Below are positions 46,547 through 56,107 of a DNA stretch of 64,000 nucleotides, one piece after another. The notes beneath the pieces are model-generated. The model searched no databases and had not been told where the DNA came from. It worked only from the letters and a program-made list of their open reading frames with translations. The DNA is taken from NCBI GenBank assembly GCA_002295925.1, contig DBGO01000008.1, positions 1 through 64,000 on the forward strand. The letters are read 5' to 3'. The position numbers and the translations under genes are program-made. The DNA is from Flavobacteriales bacterium UBA852. Lineage in GTDB: Bacteria; Bacteroidota; Bacteroidia; Flavobacteriales_E; Vicingaceae. How positions within the stretch are numbered: the stretch's first letter is position 1; each line of letters starts with the position of its first letter.

Positions 46547-47188
46547 TTAAAGATGCGTTTCAATAAAATCTTGTAGTACATTAGCCGGAATATTGTGTTT
46601 TCCTTCAAATTGAATAATCTTGCAAGATAGATTTTCTTGCTTAAGCAACGGGTCAATCTTAACTAGCTGTTTGTCAACATTAAATTCATCATTATTACCA
46701 TATAATAAATAAAAATTAATATCCTTTTTTTGCATTTCAGGAAAATTTAAATCTTCCGGAAAAACACAACTAAATAAAATTAAATTATCTATGCGGTGAG
46801 TAGTTTCTGCCGCCCAGCGAGAAGCAGTTGCTCCACCTTGTGAAAATCCCAATACATTTATTTTGCAATTATCCGGTAAGCGATTAGGTAAAAAATGCGA
46901 GTAAACATTATTTAAATAACGAATATAATCCTCTATATCAGTCAGCCGGTCTTCTTTCGTCATCCAATTGGCACCAACGCGCCCGCTGTATCCTTGCACA
47001 TAAAATCGGGATAAAGCTTCGGGGGCAATAACAAAATGCCTTTCATCAAGAAAATTGAACTTACGAATAAAATACTTAGCCAATTGTCCGTAACCGTGCA
47101 AGACTATCCAAATATTATTTGTTTTATCCGAAAGTGAATTATGGGTGTAAATATGTGCAGTTTTGGTTGATTGCAGTGTGTGGTGCAT
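46547..47188 (-). CDS. Alpha/beta-hydrolase, phospholipase/carboxylesterase type
   Basis: The product has 213 residues. The oxyanion strand IVLHGYGQ, nucleophile elbow GFSQG (Ser116), Asp167 (YGNNDEF) and His198 (EGKHNI) form a full catalytic triad. The size and GFSQG suit the carboxylesterase/acyl-thioesterase group. There is no signal peptide, so it is cytoplasmic. It is divergent from recQ across 52 bp. Confidence 0.82.
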   Translation of the reverse strand: MHHTLQSTKTAHIYTHNSLSDKTNNIWIVLHGYGQLAKYFIRKFNFLDERHFVIAPEALSRFYVQGYSGRVGANWMTKEDRLTDIEDYIRYLNNVYSHFLPNRLPDNCKINVLGFSQGGATASRWAAETTHRIDNLILFSCVFPEDLNFPEMQKKDINFYLLYGNNDEFNVDKQLVKIDPLLKQENLSCKIIQFEGKHNIPANVLQDFIETHL

Positions 47189-47240
47189 AAATTTGGGTAA
47201 AGGTTTATATTGATGTTAAAATTATGTATTTTTATCGTAA

Positions 47241-49139
47241 ATGAATATCCACGAAGTATTAAAGCATTATTGGGGCTACGATTCGTTTCGTCCTTTGCAG
47301 GAAGATATTATCCGTTCTGCATTGTCGGGAGATGATACTTTGGCATTATTGCCCACCGGCGGCGGAAAATCCATTTGTTTTCAGGTACCGGTTTTAGCAA
47401 AAGACGGGTTGGGTATAGTTGTTTCGCCGCTAATTGCATTGATGAAAGATCAAGTGGAGAATTTGAATAAACGAGGTATAAAAGCTGTTGCCATTTATTC
47501 GGGAATGAGCAAGCGCGAAATTGATATTGCTTTGGATAATTGTGCGTATGGAGAAGTTAAATTTTTATATGTTTCGCCCGAGCGGTTGGAAACACAACTG
47601 TTTAAAGCGCGGGTGCAAAAAATGAACATTAACCTTATTGCCGTTGACGAAGCACACTGCATCAGTCAATGGGGATATGATTTCAGACCTTCTTATCTAA
47701 ACATAAAAAAACTAAGGGAGTTGTTGCCCGATATACCAGTTTTGGCGCTTACGGCAACTGCAACCCCCGAAGTAGTGGAGGATATTCAAAAACAACTCCG
47801 GTTTAAAAAACAAAACGTTTTTCAAAAAAGTTTTTCGCGGTCAAATTTGGCTTATATTGTTGTTCAAGAGCAAGATAAATACAATCGGTTGGAAAGAATT
47901 TTGAAGAAAATTCCCGGAACGTCGGTTGTTTATGTTCGCAATCGTAAACGAACAAAAGAAGTGGCGCTGGAATTAATAAAACGCGGATTTTCAGCTGATT
48001 ATTACCACGCCGGACTCACACACGAAGAACGCTCGAAAAAGCAACACGATTGGATACACGATAAAACAAGAATTATTGTGTCAACCAATGCTTTTGGAAT
48101 GGGAATAGATAAACCCGATGTACGTACTGTTGTGCATCTCGATTTGCCCGATACTCTTGAGGCTTATTTTCAAGAAGCCGGACGTGCCGGCAGGGACGAA
48201 AAAAAAGCGTATACCATAGCGTTGGTTGAAGAAGCCGATAAATTGAATCTGCAGCAACAGATTGAAAATTCGTTTCCTTCGGTTGAGGTAATAAAAAGAG
48301 TGTACCAAGCCATTGGCAATTATTTGCAAATCCCCGACAACAGTGGACAAAATGAAACCTTTGAAATTGATTTTTCGGAACTTTCGCATCGTTTTAAGTT
48401 AAATTTTATCGAGATTTTTAATTCCATAAAATTTTTGGAAAGAGAAGGGTATATGCAATTTAATGAAGCGGTTTACAATCCTTCAAGGGTGAAAATTATT
48501 ACCAATCGAAAAGATTTGTATCAAACACAATTGAAGCACTCGTTTATCGATAGTTTAGTGAAAACGCTGTTGCGAATGTACGGCGGTTTGTTTGACGGTT
48601 ATGTGAAAATAAATGAACGGTTAATTGCCAAGCAATTAAATGTAGCACAAAACAAAGTGGAGAAGGCATTAAGTTTTTTGCATCAATCCAATTTAATTGA
48701 TTATTTGCCGGCAACCAATAAACCCACGGTTACTTATTTGCAACCCAAAGTACCGCTTACGCATTTTTACTTATCGGATGAAAATTATTCATTTTTGAAA
48801 AAAAGAGCATTTGATAAAATGGCAAAAGTATTGGATTATGTCTCGGACAATACTACGTGCCGAAGTGTGAAATTACTGGCGTATTTTGGCGAAAAAGATG
48901 CCAAAGCTTGTGGCGTTTGTGATGTATGTTTGGCAAAAAAAGAAAAATTTTCCGACACACAGGCAGAAGCATTACAACAGGCAATACTTAAATTATTGAG
49001 CGTAAAACCTCTTGGAATTAAGGATATTGTATCCCAATTGCCACAAAACAATGAAACTCAAATTGTAGAAGTAATACAATGGCTTACCGACGCCGGTAAA
49101 TTGAAAAAAAACAATCGTCAAGAATTTGAATTAGTTTAA
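47241..49139 (+). CDS. recQ: ATP-dependent DNA helicase RecQ
   Basis: The product has 632 residues. The superfamily 2 helicase core shows LLPTGGGKS (38-44), DEAHCISQWGYDFRPSY (136 on) and QEAGRAGRDEK. After it comes an RQC region with a zinc cluster (CRSVKLLAYFGE ... CGVCDVC, about 545-570) and a winged-helix-like end. No HRDC domain is seen, so it is shorter than the usual longer form; a second RecQ may exist elsewhere. It unwinds DNA 3' to 5' in repair. Confidence 0.94.
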   Translation: MNIHEVLKHYWGYDSFRPLQEDIIRSALSGDDTLALLPTGGGKSICFQVPVLAKDGLGIVVSPLIALMKDQVENLNKRGIKAVAIYSGMSKREIDIALDNCAYGEVKFLYVSPERLETQLFKARVQKMNINLIAVDEAHCISQWGYDFRPSYLNIKKLRELLPDIPVLALTATATPEVVEDIQKQLRFKKQNVFQKSFSRSNLAYIVVQEQDKYNRLERILKKIPGTSVVYVRNRKRTKEVALELIKRGFSADYYHAGLTHEERSKKQHDWIHDKTRIIVSTNAFGMGIDKPDVRTVVHLDLPDTLEAYFQEAGRAGRDEKKAYTIALVEEADKLNLQQQIENSFPSVEVIKRVYQAIGNYLQIPDNSGQNETFEIDFSELSHRFKLNFIEIFNSIKFLEREGYMQFNEAVYNPSRVKIITNRKDLYQTQLKHSFIDSLVKTLLRMYGGLFDGYVKINERLIAKQLNVAQNKVEKALSFLHQSNLIDYLPATNKPTVTYLQPKVPLTHFYLSDENYSFLKKRAFDKMAKVLDYVSDNTTCRSVKLLAYFGEKDAKACGVCDVCLAKKEKFSDTQAEALQQAILKLLSVKPLGIKDIVSQLPQNNETQIVEVIQWLTDAGKLKKNNRQEFELV

Positions 49140-49143
49140 CCTT

Positions 49144-50778
49144 TTATTCAAATAATTTGATTTTTTCGATTTTTTGACTTATACTTTCTTTATAAAAATA
49201 TATAAAATAATTGCCCGATAATGAACTGAAAGGATAAAAGATATTTCGTGTTAAGTTTTGTTTTCCGAATTGATAATTTTTCATTTCGCCTTCCTTGTTA
49301 AGAACAGTTAAGTAATCGTCTAATTTTAAATTTTCGGGTTTAGCTCTGTAAATAAAATATTGCTCCCCATTTGGCTTTAAAAAATAATTAAACCCGGGTT
49401 TTTCCATTCCAACAGTAGAAATTCTAGCTTTCCAATTAAGATTAGTAGATTTTGGGTCAATATTAAAAATGGCAAATCCTTCACTAAGAGTTGAAGGTCC
49501 TACTTTCTTGCTTATGTTGTAAAAACTATGACAAACCAAGTTTAAACTGCTGTCTGCCGGCGACCATCTTAAAAAATATGGTGATAAGTTTTTAATCCCG
49601 TATTTTAAATTTTTTCCTTTTCTGCTAGCATAAGCGACTCTTCTATCAAAAAATTTTTCAATTTTATTTGACCATGCAGCTTTTACAAACTCTTTATCAA
49701 AATTAATGTATTTATCGCTTACCTCTTCTAAATCAGATACTCGAATTTTTTTTATATTTATTTCGTTAACATATACATCTAGGTAACGATATATATCGTT
49801 ATTCAAAAAATCATTAATATAGATATGATGGTCCTGTGTTTTAAGTATTTGATTTAGGTCTGCGGTTAAACTAATAATATAAACATTGTTATAGTCTGTG
49901 GTAACGATATATCGGTAAATATGTTTGTTATTTTCTATCGGATATACCTTTTTTACTATACCGTTATGATCAATTTTTTTTATTTCTAAATAATCTGGAT
50001 TATCATTTTCCTCATCGTAACCCGAAAAAGCTGTAACTTTAAATATTTCACCGTTAGGTGTTAATTCGAATGAATTTTTCGGAAATACATTTTTTATTAG
50101 AATGTTTCTTTGGAATTGATTAGAAAAGTTGCCTGCTATGTTTATGTTTTCAAAGGCGTCTTCTTCTTCAATATTGGAATTATTTATTGAATAAACAACA
50201 AAATTAAGTTTACTTCTTTTGTGAGATAAATAGCAAAGTGAGAATAAGCTAGAGTCCGGTGAGAATAATATTTTACTTGTATAATTTACCTTTTCTTTAA
50301 TTATTTTCGGACTCGAAAGTTTTCCGGTAGAAAGGTCAATAGAAAAAGAAACAAAGTTGTTATCCTTAACAAAAAACAAGATAATTTCATCTTCATTTTT
50401 ATAATAGGTAAGATAATAGAAGCCTTTAGAGTTAAACTGTTTTTTAAAGTCTATTTTATTCACATTTATTGTTGAAAATTCTTCATCAATTAGATTAATG
50501 TTAATTTGTTTAATCGCAATTATTGCTTCAGATTCTGAGAAGCCATCTATTGAAAATGGAAGACTAGATTTTGAACTTGGAACCGAAACAAAAATCGTTT
50601 TCCCTTCTTTATTTAAAATAGGCGGAACAATTACATAATTTTTAATTGATTTTTGCGAAAAAGTTCGATAAGGTAAAGATTTTACATCATTACTGTTTAA
50701 AGGAGTGTACTCTGCATTTTGCGAGTAACTTAATTTTGAAAATAAAAATATTAATAAAATATGCAGTATATATCTCAT
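49144..50778 (-). CDS. Exported protein of unknown function, beta-propeller-like
   Basis: The product has 544 residues. A signal peptide (1-20, ending LSYSQ) leads into a beta-rich chain with recurring short blocks such as KILFSPDSSLFSLCYLSHKR and LSPYFLRWSPADSSLNL. This looks like a WD40-like propeller, but no family is recognised. There is no T9SS tail and no lipobox. It has its own promoter (50795-50825), and it converges on recQ with a 4-bp gap. It is probably periplasmic. Confidence 0.55.
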   Translation of the reverse strand: MRYILHILLIFLFSKLSYSQNAEYTPLNSNDVKSLPYRTFSQKSIKNYVIVPPILNKEGKTIFVSVPSSKSSLPFSIDGFSESEAIIAIKQININLIDEEFSTINVNKIDFKKQFNSKGFYYLTYYKNEDEIILFFVKDNNFVSFSIDLSTGKLSSPKIIKEKVNYTSKILFSPDSSLFSLCYLSHKRSKLNFVVYSINNSNIEEEDAFENINIAGNFSNQFQRNILIKNVFPKNSFELTPNGEIFKVTAFSGYDEENDNPDYLEIKKIDHNGIVKKVYPIENNKHIYRYIVTTDYNNVYIISLTADLNQILKTQDHHIYINDFLNNDIYRYLDVYVNEINIKKIRVSDLEEVSDKYINFDKEFVKAAWSNKIEKFFDRRVAYASRKGKNLKYGIKNLSPYFLRWSPADSSLNLVCHSFYNISKKVGPSTLSEGFAIFNIDPKSTNLNWKARISTVGMEKPGFNYFLKPNGEQYFIYRAKPENLKLDDYLTVLNKEGEMKNYQFGKQNLTRNIFYPFSSLSGNYFIYFYKESISQKIEKIKLFE

Positions 50779-50794
50779 AACGTTTAAATTTTTT

Positions 50795-50825
50795 CAAAAG
50801 TATTATTTTTTATAAAATAAACAAT
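50795..50825 (-). promoter_or_regulatory. Promoter of the 544-residue exported protein gene
   Basis: Read on the minus strand: ATTG, exactly 19 bp, TACTTTTG, ending 16 bp before the ATG. This is one of the best matches to the phylum consensus in the window. Confidence 0.6.
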
Positions 50826-50879
50826 TGATTTATTGAAGTAATTGTTTTTAATAAATGATAATGTTTGTTACAAGTGTTT

Positions 50880-53027
50880 TTAAAAAGAAACGTCATATTG
50901 CTTAAACAACAGTTCCATAATTTCTTTTGCGGCGGTTGATACTTTGCTTCCGGGACCAAAAATAGCTGCTGCACCGGCGTTAAACAAGAAATCGTAATCT
51001 TGTTTGGGTATTACACCGCCTACAATTACCAAAATATCATCTCTACCCAGTTTTTTCAATTCTTCAATTATTTGAGGAACCAATGTTTTATGTCCTGCAG
51101 CCAAAGAAGAAACTCCAACTACGTGTACATCATTTTCAACGGCTTGTTTTGCCGCTTCTTGCGGTGTTTGAAATAATGGGCCAATATCTACATCAAAACC
51201 TAAATCGGCATAACCTGTGGCTACTACTTTTGCTCCGCGGTCGTGCCCGTCTTGTCCCATTTTGGCAATCATTATTCGCGGTCTTCTACCGGTTACTTCG
51301 GCAAATTTGTCGGTCATTTTTCTGGCTTCTTGATAGTCTTGGTCTTGCATAGCTTCAGATTGATATACGCCGCTTACCGATTTTATTTGCGCTTGAAAAC
51401 GCCCGAAAACCTTTTCCATGGCATCTGAAATTTCGCCTAAGGTGGCTCTGTTTCGAGCGGCTTCAACTGCTGCTGCCAACAAATTTCCATTGCCTGTTTT
51501 GGCTATTTCGGTAAGTTTATCCAACGATTGTTTCACTTTTTCGTTGTCGCGTGTTTCCTTAATTTTATTAATGCGGGCAATTTGAGCTTCTCTTACTTTG
51601 GTATTATCTACTTCTAAAATTTCAATTTGTGTATCATCATCATTTGCTTCATAGGCATTTACGCCCACAATAATATCTTTTCCCGAATCAATGCGTCCTT
51701 GTTTGCGGGCAGCTGCTTCCTCAATACGCAGTTTGGGCAACCCTTGTTCTATGGCTTTTGCCATTCCGCCCAACTCTTCCACTTCTTCAATCAATTTCCA
51801 TGCTTTTTTGGCAATTTGGTCGGTCTGGTATTCAACATAATACGAACCTGCCCACGGGTCAACAGTTCGGCAAATTTCAGTTTCTTCTTGAATATAAATT
51901 TGTGTATTTCGTGCAATGCGAGCACTAAAATCGGTAGGCAGGGCAATGGCTTCGTCCAAGGCGTTGGTATGCAGCGATTGAGTGCCGCCAAAGGCAGCAG
52001 CCATAGCTTCAATACATGTTCGTGCCACATTGTTGAACGGGTCTTGCTCGGTTAAGCTCCAACCCGAAGTTTGGCAATGCGTACGCAAAGCCATAGATTT
52101 TGGATTTTTGGGGTTAAATTGTTTTACAATTTTTGCCCAAAGCATACGTGCCGCACGCATTTTGGCAATTTCCATAAAATGATTCATTCCAATAGCCCAA
52201 AAAAACGACAAACGTGGGGCAAATTGGTCAATATCCATTCCGGCGGCAATACCCGTTCGGATGTATTCCAATCCGTCGGCAAGGGTGTAAGCCAACTCTA
52301 TATCGGCAGTGGCGCCGGCTTCTTGCATATGATAGCCCGAAATACTGATAGAGTTAAATTTGGGCATATTTTCGGAAGTATATTTAAAAATATCGGCAAT
52401 TATGCGCATAGATGGTTGGGGCGGATAGATATAGGTGTTGCGAACCATAAATTCTTTAAGAATATCATTTTGAATGGTTCCCGAAAGTTGTTCGGGTTTA
52501 ACACCTTGTTCTTCAGCCGCTACAATATAAAAAGCCATAACCGGAATAACCGCTCCGTTCATTGTCATGGAAACCGACATTTTATCGAGTGGAATTTGGT
52601 CAAAGAGTATTTTCATATCTTCTACCGAATCAATGGCTACGCCGGCTTTACCTACGTCGCCTACTACTCTTGGGTGGTCGCTGTCGTATCCGCGATGAGT
52701 AGCCAAATCAAAAGCTACGGAAAGTCCTTTTTGTCCTGCGGCTAAGTTTCTGCGATAAAAAGCATTGGATTCTTCTGCGGTACTAAAACCTGCATATTGA
52801 CGAATTGTCCATGGGCGTTGAACATACATAGTGCTGTACGGACCTCGTTTATAGGGTGAAATGCCGGCAACAAAGTCTAAATGTTCAAATTGTTCAATGT
52901 CTTGATGGGTGAAAACCGGTTTTACCTCTATTTTTTCGGGTGTTTCCCAAGATGTTTTTGGTAAAGTGGTTTGGTGTTTTGGTTTTGTGCTGAATTTATG
53001 TTTGGATAAGTTTATCTTTTTCATCAT
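50880..53027 (-). CDS. mutB: Methylmalonyl-CoA mutase, large subunit
   Basis: The product has 715 residues. With adenosylcobalamin it rearranges succinyl-CoA and methylmalonyl-CoA. The TIM-barrel half opens with YKRGPYSTMYVQRPWTIRQYAG. The C-terminal B12 domain carries the axial-ligand motif DxHxxG (Asp593, His595, Gly598; GQDGHDRG), then GVSSLAAGH and VGGVIP. It is catalytically complete. It lies 9 bp after a small STAS-like gene and two genes after mutA. Confidence 0.98.
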   Translation of the reverse strand: MMKKINLSKHKFSTKPKHQTTLPKTSWETPEKIEVKPVFTHQDIEQFEHLDFVAGISPYKRGPYSTMYVQRPWTIRQYAGFSTAEESNAFYRRNLAAGQKGLSVAFDLATHRGYDSDHPRVVGDVGKAGVAIDSVEDMKILFDQIPLDKMSVSMTMNGAVIPVMAFYIVAAEEQGVKPEQLSGTIQNDILKEFMVRNTYIYPPQPSMRIIADIFKYTSENMPKFNSISISGYHMQEAGATADIELAYTLADGLEYIRTGIAAGMDIDQFAPRLSFFWAIGMNHFMEIAKMRAARMLWAKIVKQFNPKNPKSMALRTHCQTSGWSLTEQDPFNNVARTCIEAMAAAFGGTQSLHTNALDEAIALPTDFSARIARNTQIYIQEETEICRTVDPWAGSYYVEYQTDQIAKKAWKLIEEVEELGGMAKAIEQGLPKLRIEEAAARKQGRIDSGKDIIVGVNAYEANDDDTQIEILEVDNTKVREAQIARINKIKETRDNEKVKQSLDKLTEIAKTGNGNLLAAAVEAARNRATLGEISDAMEKVFGRFQAQIKSVSGVYQSEAMQDQDYQEARKMTDKFAEVTGRRPRIMIAKMGQDGHDRGAKVVATGYADLGFDVDIGPLFQTPQEAAKQAVENDVHVVGVSSLAAGHKTLVPQIIEELKKLGRDDILVIVGGVIPKQDYDFLFNAGAAAIFGPGSKVSTAAKEIMELLFKQYDVSF

Positions 53028-53036
53028 TTCTACTTT

Positions 53037-53450
53037 TTAGTTTTCTAATAACCAATTCAATGCTTGTTGTTCATTAGTAAACAATTTCATTGGAAAAGGT
53101 GGTTTTTTAAGAAATAATAAGACATGAAATATAAATTTTGAAATTCCGGGAGAAACTATAATAGCAACTCTTCCGGTAAATTTTGGCGAATTTTGCTCCA
53201 TAAAGTTTATTACTTTGGAGTCAAGTTTTTTTAAATTTCTGTTATCCACCAAAAAAGGTAGTTTTTTTCCTTGTAAATTTTCCTCCAAAAAAACTAATTC
53301 TCTTTTCAATTCTTCTAATTCCGGCGATGTTACATTTTGCAAAAGTGAATATTTAATGTATTGATTTGGAAAAATTTCCATTATTCCCGATTTGGATTTA
53401 AATCGAAGAGGTTGTGGGTTTTGGTTAATATTTTTGATTTTATCTTCCAT
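53037..53450 (-). CDS. Small STAS/SpoIIAA-like protein (paralog B)
   Basis: The product has 137 residues and no signal peptide. It shares a layout with the next gene: a strand-rich start, a helix ending in G-K-K-L-P-F, then RVAIIVSPGISKFIFHVLL and a final FTNEQQALNWLLEN. The last motif (lipid or anti-sigma STAS-like domains often end F-x-x-x-x-A-x-x-WL) suggests a STAS/SpoIIAA-like fold (DUF7793 type). Its start overlaps the stop of its paralog by one base, so the two are coupled. Function unknown. Confidence 0.65.
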   Translation of the reverse strand: MEDKIKNINQNPQPLRFKSKSGIMEIFPNQYIKYSLLQNVTSPELEELKRELVFLEENLQGKKLPFLVDNRNLKKLDSKVINFMEQNSPKFTGRVAIIVSPGISKFIFHVLLFLKKPPFPMKLFTNEQQALNWLLEN

Positions 53451-53851
53451 TAATTATCATTCAACAACCAATCCATTGCTTTATTTTTATTTGTAAACAC
53501 TTTTGTTGGAAAAGTTGGCCTTGAAAAATAAATAGCCGTATGAATTATATACTTAGAAAGCCCTTCGTTTACTACAATTGCCATTTTTGTAATAAGCTTA
53601 GGCAGAGTATTTTTCATATAATTTAATTCTTCATTTTTTATTTTTTGAACTGTTTGGCTGTAAGAGATAAAAGGTAATTTTTTTCCTTTTAAATGTTTGG
53701 TAAGAAAATGAACTTCTTTTTTCATCTCCGGTAATTGGTGCATACCAACACCTTCATGAGGTACAAAACTTATATAATTTTCGTTGTGGATAGTCATTGT
53801 GCCTATGGCAGAAGAATAGTATGGTTCGTTATGTTTATTTATCCCTTCCAT
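53450..53851 (-). CDS. Small STAS/SpoIIAA-like protein (paralog A)
   Basis: The product has 133 residues. It shares with its neighbour the GKKLPF core, MAIVVNEGLSKYIIHTAI and a final FTNKNKAMDWLLND. Its ATG follows the mutA stop directly with no gap. Two diverged tandem copies embedded between the mutA and mutB subunit genes is an odd arrangement. They could regulate or assist the mutase, or only ride in the operon. Confidence 0.65.
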   Translation of the reverse strand: MEGINKHNEPYYSSAIGTMTIHNENYISFVPHEGVGMHQLPEMKKEVHFLTKHLKGKKLPFISYSQTVQKIKNEELNYMKNTLPKLITKMAIVVNEGLSKYIIHTAIYFSRPTFPTKVFTNKNKAMDWLLNDN

Positions 53852-55144
53852 TTAATTGGTTTCATTGGGATTGGGGTATTTGTTTACGCCAATCAATACG
53901 CGCTTTTGCTCGGCTAAATCCTTTTCAAATTTTTGTTTTTGCTCATTAATTTTTTGTTGAATAATATTTTCTTTCAAAAGAGGCAAATAACCGCCGTTTT
54001 CGGTTATTTTCACCAAATGATGCCATGCTTTTTGCGAAAGTTCATCGGTTAACTCCTCAATGTAATAACTGCCCGCAGCAGGATCGGCAATTTCACCAAA
54101 GAAACTTTCTTCTTTTAAAATTAACGAAATGTTCTTTGCCAATCGTTCTTTAAATTCCTCATTGTAGGATTCCTTTTGAGTAAAAGGGTAAACTCTTAGA
54201 GCATCTGCCGAACCGATAATGGCACTCATCGATTCGGTAGTGTGGCGTAACAGGTTGGTTTCCACATCTTTTTCGGGTTGCAACAGTTTTGATGTTACGG
54301 CCAAAATTTCTAAGGGATTAAAAGGCATTTGGGCGGCTTCGAGCAAATTTTCCCACAATAAACGGATGCTTCTGTATTTGGCTATTTCGAAAAAATAATT
54401 GGTGCTTGTGGCAAAAATCATTCGGAACTTTCCAGATAAATTTTCTGATGTAATTTCTTGTAATGTATTTAGTATATCGGTTAAAGCTGCAAATCCGTAA
54501 ACCAGTTCTTGCAAGGTATTTCCTCCCGAATTGTGAATGCCCGAAACATCGATGGTAAATAATTTCAGGTTCGAAAAATGATTGATTTCTGCCAAATCAA
54601 AAAGTTGTTTGATATCGGATTTTACAGAAAAATCATCAGGATTTAAGACATTCACCGGATTTGATATACTGCCGTGTATTTGTTCATTTTCATAACGGCG
54701 TTCTTTGCACAGTTGGGCTAAAAAATGAAAAGTTTCGTTTGTGTTTTCGGTATTAAAGTGAGTGGAAACAATGGATAAATCAATGTCTTTTAACGCATCT
54801 TTAAATTGAGCATAATTGACAAAGCTTCCTTTAATTTCAATGCTGTTTACTCCGGATTGTAAGGCGTTTAATAATTTTTTATTGGTTTCTTCGGGAGTAG
54901 TCAGTGGCGTGTCGAAATGAATTTTCCAATCATTGGGTTTGTCAAATTCGCCAATGTTTTTGGCTAATATCTTGCGGTTTTTGTCGGGACAAATATCTTG
55001 ATGGTAAGCCGGTAAAACATCAATACCGTTGTCAGTATGCCAAATAAGGTCGTCGAAAGTTTTTTTGCCTTTCAGGTCGGCATTGATTTTTTCTTTCCAT
55101 TTTTCAAAACTCACTGGTTCAAAATCGTCAAATAAATGTTCCAT
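53852..55144 (-). CDS. mutA: Methylmalonyl-CoA mutase, small subunit
   Basis: The product has 430 residues. The mutase-like barrel is visible (FDDFEPVSFEKWKEKI start, IFATSTNYFFEIAKYRSIRLLWEN, then IADPAAGSYYIEELTDEL). No B12 domain follows, as expected for the non-catalytic subunit that pairs with the large one. It lies 35 bp after the M42-like peptidase gene on the same strand. Confidence 0.94.
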   Translation of the reverse strand: MEHLFDDFEPVSFEKWKEKINADLKGKKTFDDLIWHTDNGIDVLPAYHQDICPDKNRKILAKNIGEFDKPNDWKIHFDTPLTTPEETNKKLLNALQSGVNSIEIKGSFVNYAQFKDALKDIDLSIVSTHFNTENTNETFHFLAQLCKERRYENEQIHGSISNPVNVLNPDDFSVKSDIKQLFDLAEINHFSNLKLFTIDVSGIHNSGGNTLQELVYGFAALTDILNTLQEITSENLSGKFRMIFATSTNYFFEIAKYRSIRLLWENLLEAAQMPFNPLEILAVTSKLLQPEKDVETNLLRHTTESMSAIIGSADALRVYPFTQKESYNEEFKERLAKNISLILKEESFFGEIADPAAGSYYIEELTDELSQKAWHHLVKITENGGYLPLLKENIIQQKINEQKQKFEKDLAEQKRVLIGVNKYPNPNETN

Positions 55145-55179
55145 ACCTTATGCTTTATGCCTTTTGTTTCAATACAATA

Positions 55180-56103
55180 TTAAAGATTTTTCATCAAATA
55201 TTTGTATAAAGCCAACATTGCGTCAATATCTGCTTTGTGAACCTTTTCGTCGGGCGAATGCACATTTTCTTCACCTGCGCCAATAAAACACCAATCAAAA
55301 GGGTAGGGCGAACGTTGCAGTGCATTTCCGTCTGAACCGCCGGCTTTTTCAACCTCTAATTGAAAAGGAATCTTGCTTTTTTCTGCCAAAGAAACAATTT
55401 TGTTGAGGTAAGATTTTCGGGGTATTCCCGAATCTCTGAGCGAAATGGCAACACCTTTTCCCGATTCAATTCCTTTGGTTATCCAAGTAATATCCGAAAT
55501 AAGAGCTTGTTTAATTTGATGTTGTTCGTAAAGATAACGGGCTAAATATCCGACACTTCCGCCGCCGTGTTCTTCCCAACAACTGAAAACTATAGCTCCG
55601 TTTTCGAGAGTTTCTGCTAATTTTAAAGCATTCCAAACACCTAAACGGTTATCCATGTAGCAACATTGCACGTGAGTGTCGGTTTCGCGAAAATCGGGCT
55701 TGTAAGTTAATGTTGTGCCACGGTCAATGGTTCTGTCAAATTTAATTTTATAAGTTAGATATTCATATTCGTCCTCAATAATATCCAATTCTCCTTCAAT
55801 TTTTCCTTGACTGTCGTGTCCTGTCAAAATTGTTCCTTTTTTTGCCGATGGCTTGCCAATCATTACCAGCTCATTATCATACGCAACGGTGTATCCTACA
55901 CTGTCCATATGGGCAAAAACGGCTGTTTTGGGTTTGCCAAAAATTAAAATAATGCAGTCTTGAAAATCATCGCCGTGAACAATTGTTGGCTGTACTTTCC
56001 AACTTGATTGATTTTCTTCAATGTATTGTAATATAAATTCTTTTAATGATGCTTCATTTCCCGAAGGGGCGTGAATACTGCACAATTGTTTGAGTAATTC
56101 CAT
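55180..56103 (-). CDS. M42-like aminopeptidase
   Basis: The product has 307 residues. Metal-site features fit family M42: AHMDSVGY (His65, Asp67), CCYMDNRLG (Asp151), the Glu pair in FSCWEEHGGG (177-178) and GGSDGNALQ near the C-terminus. It is somewhat short for the family. It likely trims peptides in the cytoplasm. It sits between a glycosyltransferase gene and mutA on one strand; a shared function is not evident. Confidence 0.8.
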   Translation of the reverse strand: MELLKQLCSIHAPSGNEASLKEFILQYIEENQSSWKVQPTIVHGDDFQDCIILIFGKPKTAVFAHMDSVGYTVAYDNELVMIGKPSAKKGTILTGHDSQGKIEGELDIIEDEYEYLTYKIKFDRTIDRGTTLTYKPDFRETDTHVQCCYMDNRLGVWNALKLAETLENGAIVFSCWEEHGGGSVGYLARYLYEQHQIKQALISDITWITKGIESGKGVAISLRDSGIPRKSYLNKIVSLAEKSKIPFQLEVEKAGGSDGNALQRSPYPFDWCFIGAGEENVHSPDEKVHKADIDAMLALYKYLMKNL

Positions 56104-56107
56104 TGGA

